Positions 44,614-52,960 of a stretch of DNA of 64,000 bases are shown in pieces. Numbering within the stretch: the first letter of the stretch is position 1; every line of letters starts with the position of its first letter. Origin of the DNA: an uncultured Lachnoclostridium sp. Lineage in GTDB: Bacteria; Bacillota; Clostridia; Lachnospirales; Lachnospiraceae. The position numbers and the translations under genes were made by a program. The notes under the pieces were generated by a model. The model searched no databases, was not told where the DNA came from, and was given only the letters and a program-made list of their open reading frames with translations. The stretch lies in assembly GCA_902464595.1 (NCBI GenBank), contig CABQJX010000004.1:1-64000 (forward strand), in the 5' to 3' direction.

Positions 44614-45375
44614 TTAACCAAACCGGCCCGTAATATAATCCTCTGTTCTCTTATCCTTCGGCATGGTAAACAATTCGTCTGTGGGAGCATACTCAACCAC
44701 CTCGCCTACCAGGAAAAAGGCCGTATAATCCGCGATACGGGCTGCCTGCTGCATGTTATGGGTCACGATCGCTACCGTATATTTGCTTTTAAGATCATCC
44801 ATGAGATCCTCAATTTTAAGAGTAGAAATGGGATCCAGGGCAGAGGTAGGCTCATCCATGAGAAGAACCTCCGGCTCCACAGCCAGGGCTCTGGCAATGC
44901 AAAGGCGCTGCTGCTGTCCTCCCGATAATCCCAGGGCCGATTTTTTCAGACGGTCGGATACCTCATCCCACAGGGCGGCTCCGCGAAGGCTGCGCTCTAC
45001 GATCTCATCTAACTGGGATTTCGATTTGATCCCGTGGATCCTGGGGCCGTAGGCCACATTGTCATAGATGCTCATCGGAAATGGATTGGGCTGCTGGAAT
45101 ACCATGCCGATCTTTTTGCGCAAAAGCGTGGTATCCACCTGAGGATCATAAATATTCTCCCCGTCGAGAAGCACGGTTCCCTCGATCTTCACTCCTGCCA
45201 CCAGGTCGTTCATGCGGTTCAGCGTTTTCAAATAGGTAGACTTTCCGCAGCCGGAAGGCCCGATAAAAGCAGTGATCTTATTTTCATATAAATCCAGATT
45301 AATATTTTTAAGTGCATGATTTTCCCCATAATACAGGTTCAGATCCTGGGTCGAAATCTTTGTCTTAGCTTCCAC
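44614..45375 (-). CDS. pstB: Phosphate ABC transporter ATP-binding protein PstB
   Basis: A 253-residue ATPase with Walker A GPSGCGKST, signature LSGGQQQR, Walker B VLLMDEPTSALDP and the typical PstB stretch FQQPNPFPMSIYDNVAYGPR. The acidic start IEAKTKISTQDLNLYYG-like and end TEDYITGRFG fit the family. Powers high-affinity phosphate uptake through PstCA. Confidence 0.96.
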   Translation of the reverse strand: MEAKTKISTQDLNLYYGENHALKNINLDLYENKITAFIGPSGCGKSTYLKTLNRMNDLVAGVKIEGTVLLDGENIYDPQVDTTLLRKKIGMVFQQPNPFPMSIYDNVAYGPRIHGIKSKSQLDEIVERSLRGAALWDEVSDRLKKSALGLSGGQQQRLCIARALAVEPEVLLMDEPTSALDPISTLKIEDLMDDLKSKYTVAIVTHNMQQAARIADYTAFFLVGEVVEYAPTDELFTMPKDKRTEDYITGRFG

Positions 45376-45405
45376 GTTTGATCTCCTTATAAAAATTTGA
45401 TTCGG

Positions 45406-46314
45406 TTACTCCGTCTTAAAACGATAGGACAGATACTTTGCCAGCCCGTTGATGGCAAGGACGATGACAAGAAGAACCACTGCCACTCCAAATGCCTCGT
45501 TATACTTTGCTTTCTGCATAAACAGATACAGCTGTATGGTCAGCGTTCCGCCGGACTCGAATATCTTGGAAAAAAGGTTTCTGGGAAGATAATAGCCGCT
45601 TCCAGCTGTAAATAAAAGGGCGGCGGACTCTCCCACGATCCTTCCGATGGCCAGGATCACTCCCGTCAGGATCCCCGGCATAGCGCTGGGAAGCAGAATG
45701 GTACGGATCATATACCACTTGGTGGCTCCGATCCCCAATGCCCCGTGGCGGTAGCTGTCAGGCACAGTCTTTAACGCTTCCTGGGTGGTTCTGGTAATCA
45801 GGGGCAGGATCATGATGGTCAATGTGAGCGCTCCGGTCAAAATAGAATATCCCGATCCAAACAGTTTTCCGAAAATACTTCCAAAAAATACCATTCCAAA
45901 GAGTCCAAAAATAATGGACGGGATACCGGACAGGGTCTCCGTAGTAAACTCAATCATACGCACCACGGGCCCCGGCTTAGCATACTCATTTAAGTAAATG
46001 GCCGAGCCAACCCCCAGAGGCGTAGCTAACAGCAGCGTAATGACAACGATATAAAAGGTATTGATAATATTTCCCAGGATACCAAAGGTTCCCTTGGTGG
46101 CGTTGGAGGCTGTGCTCAAAAACTGCCACGTCACATGGGGGATCCCCCTGACAAATACATATCCCATAATACCGATGAGCAAAAGGATAGAAAAGCCTGC
46201 ACAGACATAGATAAGAGTTGTCAAAAGCACGTCTGTCCCCCGGATCCGCTTTCCGTAAATGCTTCCTCTGTCAGCGGTACTTTGCTGAACCTGCACTGCA
46301 ATCTCGTTTGTCAT
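45406..46314 (-). CDS. pstA: Phosphate ABC transporter permease PstA
   Basis: A 302-residue permease with about six membrane segments. GIPSIIFGLFGMVFF and the EAA-type loop SYRHGALGIGATKWYMIRTI identify it. The start overlaps the pstC stop by 4 bases (ATGA), so the two permeases are translated in tandem. Forms the phosphate channel with PstC. Confidence 0.95.
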   Translation of the reverse strand: MTNEIAVQVQQSTADRGSIYGKRIRGTDVLLTTLIYVCAGFSILLLIGIMGYVFVRGIPHVTWQFLSTASNATKGTFGILGNIINTFYIVVITLLLATPLGVGSAIYLNEYAKPGPVVRMIEFTTETLSGIPSIIFGLFGMVFFGSIFGKLFGSGYSILTGALTLTIMILPLITRTTQEALKTVPDSYRHGALGIGATKWYMIRTILLPSAMPGILTGVILAIGRIVGESAALLFTAGSGYYLPRNLFSKIFESGGTLTIQLYLFMQKAKYNEAFGVAVVLLVIVLAINGLAKYLSYRFKTE

Positions 46315-47243
46315 TTTACCGTTGCTCCTTTCTTCATGACCCTGGTAAGGCTTACATTGATAAACATAATAAAGGCGAACAGCACCAGGCCAATGGTAAA
46401 GAGTACCTGACGGTGAAGGCCGGAGGCATAACCCATCTCCGCTACGATGGCGGTGGTAAGGAAACGCACAGAGTTAAAGGGGAGAGGAAGATTCACAGAG
46501 CTTCCTGAAACAAGGCTGATCGCCATAGCCTCGCCGATGGCTCTTCCTGTTCCCAGCACAACCGCTGTGATGATGCCGGATTTGGCTGCCGGAACAATCA
46601 CCTGGAAGATCGTCTGGATCCTGGTGGCCCCTAACGCCAGGGAAGCGCTCTTTAAATGGGCCGGAACCGCCCGCAGGGCAGACTCGCTGATATTGATGAC
46701 TGTAGGAAGGATCATCAGAGCCAGAACTAAAACTGCGGAGATCAGATTTGCCCCTCCTGTAAACTGGTGGGTTTCTGACCCTTTAAACAGAGCCAGCTCA
46801 AGCTTATACATCAAAGGATTGAGGATCAAAATTCCTAAAAGGCCGTAGATCACAGAAGGGATACCGGCTAAAAGCTCTATGGCCGGACGGACAATGCTGC
46901 TGAGCCTTTTGGGAGCTACCTCCGCCAGGAAAATAGCGGTCATCACCCCAATGGGAACTCCAATGAGGATGGCCAAAAAGGTTCCGGTGATGGAAGTCAG
47001 GATAACGTAGAGAATACCAAAGCTGGGATTCTCTGCTGCCGGCTGCCACAGGGTTCCGAATAGGATTTCCGAAAGCCCCACCTGAAACAGGGCCGGGGTC
47101 CCGTTGATGATCATATACAGCGTAATGGACGCAACCGCCAGGACAGCGAAAAAGCCGCAGGCTGTAAAAATCGCCTCTGCAGCTTTTTCAACGGCGGACT
47201 TGCTGCCATGGCTGGAACGTATGGAACTTATTTCCGCTCTCAT
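46311..47243 (-). CDS. pstC: Phosphate ABC transporter permease PstC
   Basis: A 310-residue permease with about six membrane segments, containing GIPSVIYGLLGILIL and the coupling loop HLKSASLALGATRIQTIFQV. The frame is open to 47270, but AAAGGAGA is correctly placed for the ATG at 47243. Ends in the 4-base overlap with pstA. Its start lies 28 bases after the pstS stop. Confidence 0.94.
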   Translation of the reverse strand: MRAEISSIRSSHGSKSAVEKAAEAIFTACGFFAVLAVASITLYMIINGTPALFQVGLSEILFGTLWQPAAENPSFGILYVILTSITGTFLAILIGVPIGVMTAIFLAEVAPKRLSSIVRPAIELLAGIPSVIYGLLGILILNPLMYKLELALFKGSETHQFTGGANLISAVLVLALMILPTVINISESALRAVPAHLKSASLALGATRIQTIFQVIVPAAKSGIITAVVLGTGRAIGEAMAISLVSGSSVNLPLPFNSVRFLTTAIVAEMGYASGLHRQVLFTIGLVLFAFIMFINVSLTRVMKKGATVK

Positions 47244-47271
47244 GCAGGAAGTCTCCTTTCTCTGTTCCAAA

Positions 47272-48237
47272 CTAGTTTTCAGGAACGATCAGGCCTACAG
47301 CCTTGATGATCTCCTGTCCCTCTTCAGAATGGATATAGTCAAAAAGTGCCTTTACCAGATCGCTCTGCTCGCTTACCTCTCCCTTGGTCGCCATTACAAA
47401 CGGACGGCTTAAGAAGTAGGAGCCTGCCTTGATGTTCTCCTCTGTTGCCTCAGTTCCCTCTAATTTCACAGCCTTTACGGTGTCGTCCAGTACGTCCAGG
47501 GAAACATAGCCGATGGCTCCGGGAGTGGAGGCTACCTTCGCCATAACAGCGCCGGTGCTGTCTAACTCATTGCTGTATTTACACTTATCCTTTAATTCCA
47601 AAAGCTCCTCGAAGGCACTTCTTGTACCGGAACCAGCCTCGCGCCCTACCACTACGATAGGAGCGTCGCTTCCGCCTGCATCCTTCCAGTTGGTGATCTT
47701 GCCTTCGTAAATATCTGCCAGCTGCTGCTTTGTCAGATCCTCTGCTGTATTGGCAGGATCTACGATCACAGCGATTCCGTCAATTGCCACGATATTTTCA
47801 GCAGCGCCCTTTCCCTTTTCTTCCTCTGTTAAGTCTCTGGAAGCATTTCCAATATCCGCAGTTCCGCCTAATACAGCTTCAACGCCTGCGCCGGAACCTA
47901 CAAACTCAGCGGTTACTGTTACCTTCGGATATTTTGCCATAAAAGACTCAGCCAGTGCATTGGCAAATTTCTCCATGGAAGTGGAGCCTACCATGCTGAT
48001 AGAACCGCTCAGATCAGCGGATGGAGCCTCCTCCTTTGCCTCAGCGCTTGTGTCCTCGGCTGCCTTTTCCTCTGTGCTCTCTGCTGCTTCTGCCTTTGGG
48101 CTCTCTGCTGCCTCTGTCTTAGTTTCAGCTGCCGCCGGGGTGGTCTCTGCTGTCTTTCCAGCACATCCTGCCAGAGAGCTCATAGCCAATACAACGGTTC
48201 CGATCATTGCTGCTGCCTTCTTGCCATTCATCTTCAT
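47272..48237 (-). CDS. pstS: Phosphate-binding lipoprotein PstS
   Basis: A 321-residue phosphate receptor. The signal ends SLAGC (Cys about 22), then an Ala/Glu/Thr-rich tether of about 50 residues. Phosphate-binding segments are SMVGSTSMEKFA, GTADIGNASRDL and VGREAGSGTRSAF. The frame extends upstream to 48516, but AGGAGG and a proper lipoprotein signal mark the ATG at 48237. Expression should be induced under phosphate starvation through the Pho boxes at 48444-48471. Confidence 0.95.
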   Translation of the reverse strand: MKMNGKKAAAMIGTVVLAMSSLAGCAGKTAETTPAAAETKTEAAESPKAEAAESTEEKAAEDTSAEAKEEAPSADLSGSISMVGSTSMEKFANALAESFMAKYPKVTVTAEFVGSGAGVEAVLGGTADIGNASRDLTEEEKGKGAAENIVAIDGIAVIVDPANTAEDLTKQQLADIYEGKITNWKDAGGSDAPIVVVGREAGSGTRSAFEELLELKDKCKYSNELDSTGAVMAKVASTPGAIGYVSLDVLDDTVKAVKLEGTEATEENIKAGSYFLSRPFVMATKGEVSEQSDLVKALFDYIHSEEGQEIIKAVGLIVPEN

Positions 48238-48405
48238 AATACAATTCCTCCTCATTTTTGCAGCCTCCGTTTTTGTGTATGGATCCCACATTTCATATGG
48301 GTGGGGCTGCGTCATCCTTTCATATAAGCTGGTTTCTCTTCCAGCTTTTAAATGCTGCTTACTGTAACTCAGCTTTCTATGTTCTTGCTGCTCGTTACGG
48401 TTAGG

Positions 48406-48471
48406 AGTATACAAAAGTTTCTGTTTTGGAGAAATCATGATATTGTATAGATTATGTAAAAAGTTTGTAAA
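48406..48471 (-). promoter_or_regulatory. pstS promoter with three phased Pho boxes
   Basis: On the minus strand TTTACA (48471-48466), TTTACA (48460-48455) and TATACA (48449-48444) are separated by exactly 5 bases each, the 11-base period of PhoP boxes TT(A/T)ACA in Firmicutes. A -10 TATACT lies at 48411-48406 with only a poor -35, as expected of a PhoP-activated promoter. Confidence 0.8.
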
Positions 48472-48507
48472 GCCGCCCAGCCCGGTAACTTCCGGACAGG
48501 ACGGCTT
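48470..48507 (-). terminator. Hairpin terminator after the zinc-ribbon gene
   Basis: AAGCCGTCCTGTCCGG pairs with CCGGGCTGGGCGGCTT (minus strand) around six bases, giving a stem of about 16 bp with one mismatch. The T-rich tail that follows is itself the first Pho box region, so the terminator abuts the pstS control region. Confidence 0.65.
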
Positions 48508-48560
48508 CGCCTCCATGCTCTTTCCTTATTCTATTTGTTTTGCGTATCATCAGGCTTTTT

Positions 48561-48989
48561 CTAACTTCTCCTGATAAAATCGGTTCCGCATTTCGGGCAA
48601 TGGATACGGATCTTTCCATGTCCCCTGGGTACGCGCACCTTCTGTCCACAGCCGGGACACTTAAAAATGCGGTATTTGCGGCTCTCAGAAAAACGAAATC
48701 TTAACTTCTTTATATATTCCGTCACATAAAATTCATACCGGAGATATATTTGATTCTCCTGCCAACGTTTCTGTATATTTTTGGAAAATATACGGAAGTA
48801 CAGCCAGATGATACCTGCCAGCTCCAAAGCATTCAGGATTCGGTACAGCAGCCTCCCGTGCCAAAAAAACCGAAGCACATACTGGGAAATGATCATCACG
48901 ATCACCGCTGCTGCCAAAAAACGTCCCAGCTGATCCGCCCCGTACCGGCCGATCATAAACCGCCTGAACTTTTCTCTCCATTGATCCAT
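48561..48989 (-). CDS. Small membrane protein with C-terminal zinc ribbon
   Basis: A 142-residue protein of unknown function. Two membrane segments lie at about 23-43 (FLAAAVIVMIISQYVLRFFW) and 50-68, followed by a basic stretch and a C-terminal zinc ribbon: CPGCGQ (about 110-115) and CPKCGTDF. It resembles short hypothetical zinc-ribbon proteins of Lachnospiraceae. The ribbon should face the cytoplasm. It lies upstream of pstS in the same direction but is separated from it by a terminator. Confidence 0.7.
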   Translation of the reverse strand: MDQWREKFRRFMIGRYGADQLGRFLAAAVIVMIISQYVLRFFWHGRLLYRILNALELAGIIWLYFRIFSKNIQKRWQENQIYLRYEFYVTEYIKKLRFRFSESRKYRIFKCPGCGQKVRVPRGHGKIRIHCPKCGTDFIRRS

Positions 48990-49053
48990 TCTGTCAAACT
49001 CCTCTCCTGACTTGAGCCTTATGTCAATTTTTCCAAATGATACATTGTAACTG

Positions 49054-49129
49054 TTCAGCCATGCGAAGATTCAGGCAGGAAAATGGGGTGAAAGCTTGTT
49101 TTCATAATCATTTTCCTGTCTGAATCTTC
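49054..49129. repeat. 21-bp inverted repeat, part of a composite palindromic element
   Basis: GAAGATTCAGGCAGGAAAATG (49065-49085 on the plus strand) pairs with 49109-49129, one mismatch in 21. GTTCAGCC at 49054-49061 is the exact reverse complement of GGCTGAAC at 49186-49193, so this arm and the next hairpin are enclosed by one outer stem, as in a three-way junction. Confidence 0.75.
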
Positions 49130-49207
49130 ATAGGGCAGACGCCCAACCATCTTCTTGTCCGTTTTAAACGGACAAGAAGATGGTTGGCTGAACGGTTACG
49201 ATACGTT
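49109..49207. repeat. Palindromic repeat element, copy 1
   Basis: Contains a perfect 45-base palindrome at 49143-49187 with 22-bp arms around a single T: CCAACCATCTTC, TTGTCCGTTT and their complements. It shares its left flank (CATTTTC, CTTCATAGGGCAG) and right flank (GGCTGAAC, GATACGTT) with copy 2. Confidence 0.9.
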
Positions 49208-49277
49208 CTATGGCTCACGCTTTTCACTATAACTGAATTTGTGCAAGAAAGCAATCTTATTGTATCTTGAGTCTCCC

Positions 49278-49368
49278 CATTTTCTGGCCGAAACTTCATA
49301 GGGCAGGCCCCCAACGCTTCCTGTCCGTTTCAAACGGACAGGAAGATGGTTGGCTGAACTGATACGTT
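49278..49368. repeat. Palindromic repeat element, copy 2
   Basis: Aligns with copy 1 over about 90 bases. The core arms CTTCCTGTCCGTTT (49317-49330) and AAACGGACAGGAAG (49332-49345) pair perfectly. Compared with copy 1, a T has become C in the left arm and the matching A has become G in the right arm, keeping the pair. The outer CCAAC/GGTTGG pairing is also retained. The 21-bp companion hairpin is absent here. Confidence 0.88.
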
Positions 49369-49394
49369 ATTTTTTCAAAAACCGTTCTATTTTA

Positions 49395-49423
49395 TTGACA
49401 ATAACGCTTTTCCATTATATGAT
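49395..49423 (+). promoter_or_regulatory. Promoter of the molybdate-type ABC operon
   Basis: TTGACA (49395-49400), 17 bases, TATGAT (49418-49423). It leaves a leader of about 105 bases before the ATG at 49535. GGGTC and GACCC in the leader (about 49444-49448 and 49502-49507) could close a stem, but I recognise no known riboswitch in it. Confidence 0.65.
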
Positions 49424-49534
49424 TAGGACATATGATGATGCCAGGGTCAAAAAGTCAATCCAGCCGATGGAAGCTTGCCTGCAGGAGGATGTTTGAACTT
49501 GAGACCCGCCAAAACACCGAGAAGGAGAAGGATT

Positions 49535-50389
49535 ATGAAAAAACACGTATTGGGGATTTTATTGGCTGGGGCAATGGGGTGCGCCCTGCTCACCGGATGC
49601 GGTCAAAAAACGGCTTCTCAGACAGAGGCAGCCGACGCGCAAACCACTGCTGCGCAAGCTACAAACGCTGCTCAGACTACAGACTGCGCACAGACTGCTT
49701 CTTCCATTACGGATCTCACAGGCCACACCCTTATGATCTACTGTGGGGCCGGAATGACAAAACCTTTCCAGGAAATTTCCGATTGCTTCCAAAAGGAATC
49801 CGGCTGTGAGATGAATGTTACATACGCCAATGCCGGGCAGATCCAGTCCCAGATCAACACCTCAAAGGAAGGGGATCTGTTCATTGCCGGTTCTGCTGAG
49901 GAATTAAAGCCGGTACAGGATTTTGTGGCCGGAAGCAAGGATCTTGTAAAACATATCCCGGTTCTGGCTGTTCAGAGCGGCAATCCCAAAGGCATTTCCA
50001 GCCTGGAAAGCCTGACCGGAGAGGGAATCTCCCTCATCGTAGGAGATGCAGAAGCTACCCCTATCGGAAAGATTGCCAAAAAGGCCCTGACAGACAAAGG
50101 GATCTTTGAGCAGGTACATATTGAGGCAACCACCGCCACCGCTCCCCAGATGGCTGCAGTCATCTCCTCAGGAGAAGCTGACGCTGCCATTATCTGGAAG
50201 GAAAACTGCGACGCAGAAGGGGTAGAGATCGTAGAAAACAGCGGCTTGGAGGATTACATCAAAACCATTCCTGCTGCTTCCTTAAACTGCGAGGGCGATC
50301 CTGAGGCAAAAGACGTATTCTTAGAATATCTGGACTCTGAAGATGCAAAAAAGATCTGGATGAAATATGGATATGAGATTGCAGAATAA
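49535..50389 (+). CDS. modA: Molybdate-type substrate-binding lipoprotein (ModA family)
   Basis: A 284-residue receptor. The lipoprotein signal ends LTGC, followed by a Gln/Thr/Ala-rich tether to about residue 45. The mature fold has LMIYCGAGMTKPFQEISDCF and AGQIQSQI, GDLFIAGSAEEL and the IWKENCDAEGVEIV segment of ModA/WtpA-like oxyanion binders. The frame opens earlier, but AAGGAGAAGG points to the ATG at 49535. Substrate is an oxyanion such as molybdate or tungstate by family; the linked DUF364 gene may mean a different metal compound. Confidence 0.85.
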   Translation: MKKHVLGILLAGAMGCALLTGCGQKTASQTEAADAQTTAAQATNAAQTTDCAQTASSITDLTGHTLMIYCGAGMTKPFQEISDCFQKESGCEMNVTYANAGQIQSQINTSKEGDLFIAGSAEELKPVQDFVAGSKDLVKHIPVLAVQSGNPKGISSLESLTGEGISLIVGDAEATPIGKIAKKALTDKGIFEQVHIEATTATAPQMAAVISSGEADAAIIWKENCDAEGVEIVENSGLEDYIKTIPAASLNCEGDPEAKDVFLEYLDSEDAKKIWMKYGYEIAE

Positions 50390-51227
50390 ACAGGAAAAAG
50401 AGAAGGGCACAGCCCCTCTCCGCAAAAAACAGGATCTATTTTCCGTTGTTACTATTTTTATCGCGCTTTCCGTAATCCTTTTTATCGGAAGCGCGGTCTT
50501 TGCTATTGTGGCGGGAGGGCTCCCATCCTTTTTCCATACCATCAGGCAAAAGGAAGTCCGATTTGCCCTGGGCCTCAGCGCTTCCACTGCCACCATTTCC
50601 ACCCTGATCGTCATGGCTCTCGCCCTCCCCACTGCCTATGCGCTGACCCGGACCTCCATGCCCTTTAAGGCCTTGTCAGGGGTCGTTATTGAGCTGACCC
50701 TTTCCCTGCCCTATATCCTGTTAGGTCTGAGCCTTCTCATTATCTTTTCTTCCCCTGCTGGGAAATGGCTGAAAGAGCATGGGTTAAAAGTGGTATTCTC
50801 TCCTGCCGGGATCATTATGGCCCATATCCTGGTCAACCTCCCCTATGCCGTCCGCCTCATACGGACCGCCTTCGAGACTTCGGATCAAAGGTTGGAATTT
50901 ATCGCCCAGACCCTGGGGGCCTCACCCTTTCGCTGCTTTCTCACCATCCTTCTTCCCATGTGCAGAAAGAACCTGATGAGCGCCTGCATCCTTACATGGT
51001 CCAGGGCTTTAGGTGAATTTGGAGCCACCCTGATGCTGGTAGGGATCACACGCTTCAAGACGGAAACCCTTCCCGGCAGCATATACTTAAGCATCTCCAC
51101 CGGTGACAATGAATCAGCCATGGCCACCGCCACTCTGATGCTTCTGATCTCCGGACTAGTGCTTTTTGTATCCCGTCTTTTGACCCGGTCACCCCGCCAC
51201 ACGAAAAGGCAGGTGTTTTTTTCATGA
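50367..51227 (+). CDS. modB: Molybdate-type ABC transporter permease (ModB family)
   Basis: A 286-residue permease with about six membrane segments (LFSVVTIFIALSVILFIGSA first). The coupling loop EFIAQTLGASPFRCFLTILL and the later ALGEFGATLMLVG are the ModB/CysT signature. It starts inside the receptor gene (a 23-base overlap); ATGs at 50367 and 50373 are both possible and have only weak ribosome sites, so coupled translation is likely. Confidence 0.88.
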   Translation: MDMRLQNKQEKEKGTAPLRKKQDLFSVVTIFIALSVILFIGSAVFAIVAGGLPSFFHTIRQKEVRFALGLSASTATISTLIVMALALPTAYALTRTSMPFKALSGVVIELTLSLPYILLGLSLLIIFSSPAGKWLKEHGLKVVFSPAGIIMAHILVNLPYAVRLIRTAFETSDQRLEFIAQTLGASPFRCFLTILLPMCRKNLMSACILTWSRALGEFGATLMLVGITRFKTETLPGSIYLSISTGDNESAMATATLMLLISGLVLFVSRLLTRSPRHTKRQVFFS

Positions 51228-52045
51228 AGAAAAAGGTTGCGAATCCCTCATTTACAGATCATTCCCCTGCGGATCAAATTGTTATCCACAATTTTTCCGC
51301 AAAGCGCGGAAGTTTTACACTTTTTCCCCTATCCTTTACCGTAAAAAAAGGGGAAATCTTCGCTATCCTGGGCCGGACCGGTTCCGGCAAGACGGTGCTG
51401 TTAGAAGCCATCAGCGGCATGTTTCCCGGAGATACCGGAGAGATCCTTTTGGACGGCGTCAATGTATGCCACATCCCTCTGGGAGAGAGAAAGCTGGGGC
51501 TGGTATATCAGGATTACAGCCTGTTTCCTCACATGAAGGTAAAGGACAATATCAGCTACGGCTTGAAAATGCATGGTTTTTCCAGACAGGAACGGGAAGC
51601 GCGGGCTATGGAGCTGATGGAGCTGCTCTCCATCACCCATATCAAGGAACAATATCCTGGCACATTAAGCGGAGGCGAAAGCCAGCGCACAGCACTGGCC
51701 AGGGCATTGGCCCTGAATCCTCAGGTTCTTTTGCTGGATGAGCCTTTTTCTGCACTGGATCCCTCCACCCGCCAATCCCTGTACAGGGAGCTGAGGAACA
51801 TCCATGCCCATTTTCACTGTACCATCATCTTTGTAACCCACGATTTTTCCGAAGCCCGCACCCTGGCAGACCGGGCCGCTATCCTCTTAGAGGGAAAGCT
51901 GATGGCGGTAACGCCTGCCGGAGCGCTGGAAACAGGGTATTTTACCCCGGAAGTAAACGCCTTTCTAGGGAGAGGCGGTCAGGAGGAGCAATCCCCCCGA
52001 ACCGGCCATCTGACCGAAATCAGCTATTTTTCAAAAAAAGAATAA
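51224..52045 (+). CDS. modC: Molybdate-type ABC transporter ATP-binding protein (ModC family)
   Basis: A 273-residue ATPase with Walker A GRTGSGKTVLL, FQDYSLFPHMKV-type Q-loop region (VYQDYSLFPHM), signature LSGGESQR, Walker B VLLLDEPFSALDP and H-loop FVTHDFSEA. It has no C-terminal molybdate-binding MOP domain, as in short ModC/WtpC ATPases. ATGA overlaps the permease stop, so the gene is coupled to it. Confidence 0.9.
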   Translation: MKKKVANPSFTDHSPADQIVIHNFSAKRGSFTLFPLSFTVKKGEIFAILGRTGSGKTVLLEAISGMFPGDTGEILLDGVNVCHIPLGERKLGLVYQDYSLFPHMKVKDNISYGLKMHGFSRQEREARAMELMELLSITHIKEQYPGTLSGGESQRTALARALALNPQVLLLDEPFSALDPSTRQSLYRELRNIHAHFHCTIIFVTHDFSEARTLADRAAILLEGKLMAVTPAGALETGYFTPEVNAFLGRGGQEEQSPRTGHLTEISYFSKKE

Positions 52046-52056
52046 GGAGAAGATTT

Positions 52057-52818
52057 ATGACCCATACAGATCCATTTGACCATTTTTATGGGGATTTAAA
52101 ATCCCGTTTTCTGAACCTGCTCCAATCAAAGGGTATCTTAAAAGAGGATATTTCCATACGGACCAAGGCCCTCACCGCCGAGGAGGCCATCGGACATACG
52201 AAAAGAAAGGACTTTCCCATTATTACAGGAAAGGACGTAATGATCCAGGCAGAATGTATGGGAGCTCTCGGCCAGGCATTTACAGACGCGCCGGCTGCTT
52301 TTAAAGGAAATTTGGAGGATATCTGCGCCTTAGACCTGACAGATCCCCACAGCCGCGGCCTGTTTATTGCAGCCCTCAATGCAGTAATGAAGCATCTGGG
52401 CCTGGCCGACTGCACGGTGCACTGCCGCGACCAGGGGCCGGAGCTGTGTTCCGGTGATGCCGCCCAGTACATTTCCTCCCACTATGACCACCCATCGATC
52501 ACTCTCATCGGCTACCAGCCCGCCTTGTTGGAGCGTCTCTCCAAAGACTATGAGGTACATGCTGTTGATCTGAATCCGGATAACATCGGCCAGGTGCGCT
52601 TCGGAGTTCTCATTGAAGATGGAAGAGAGCTTCGCATCACAGAACGGCTCTGCCGCCAGGCTGACCTGATCCTGTGCACCGGAAGTACCATCTGCAACGG
52701 CTCCATCCTTCATTTTCTTCCCTATAAAGAAAAAACCTTATTCTACGGCACGACCCTGGCAGGAGCCGCCGCTCTCATGGAGCTTCCCAGGCTTTGTTTT
52801 GCCGGAAATTATCAGTAG
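52057..52818 (+). CDS. DUF364 protein, putative heavy-metal chelation domain
   Basis: A 253-residue protein with two parts: an N-terminal enolase-like/DUF4213-type lobe (about 1-110) and a Rossmann-like DUF364 domain (about 140-253) with ITLIGYQPALLERLSKDYEV, DLNPDNIG and DLILCTGSTICNGSIL. DUF364 proteins are annotated as metal-chelating but biochemically undefined. It lies 11 bases after the ATPase gene with AAGGAG in front, so it is the fourth gene of the operon. Role inferred: handling the imported metal or oxyanion in the cytoplasm. Confidence 0.8.
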   Translation: MTHTDPFDHFYGDLKSRFLNLLQSKGILKEDISIRTKALTAEEAIGHTKRKDFPIITGKDVMIQAECMGALGQAFTDAPAAFKGNLEDICALDLTDPHSRGLFIAALNAVMKHLGLADCTVHCRDQGPELCSGDAAQYISSHYDHPSITLIGYQPALLERLSKDYEVHAVDLNPDNIGQVRFGVLIEDGRELRITERLCRQADLILCTGSTICNGSILHFLPYKEKTLFYGTTLAGAAALMELPRLCFAGNYQ

Positions 52819-52859
52819 GGGATCCCCCAGCGTTCCCCCAGTTCCAACTTGCAAAACCC

Positions 52860-52896
52860 GTCTCCCTAATGCTATAGTATAGGGAGACTTTATTTT
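52860..52896 (+). terminator. Terminator after the mod-DUF364 operon
   Basis: GTCTCCCTA and TAGGGAGAC form a perfect 9-bp stem around 11 bases, followed by TTTATTTTG. A weak promoter (TTGCAA at 52849, TATAGT at 52873) overlaps it and could serve the peptidase gene. Confidence 0.75.
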
Positions 52897-52960
52897 GCGC
52901 ATTTGAGGCCGCCAAAAAAATTGGCTCCGAAGATGCGCAGCGATCACAAGGAGGGACTAC

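Noticed and set aside
49139..49193. Copy 1 hairpin as an intrinsic terminator
   Set aside because: The perfect palindrome has no T-tract on either strand, and both copies keep conserved flanks, which suits a repeat element better.
49109..49368. CRISPR-like array
   Set aside because: Only two copies, each with a long internal palindrome, and no regular spacers or cas genes.
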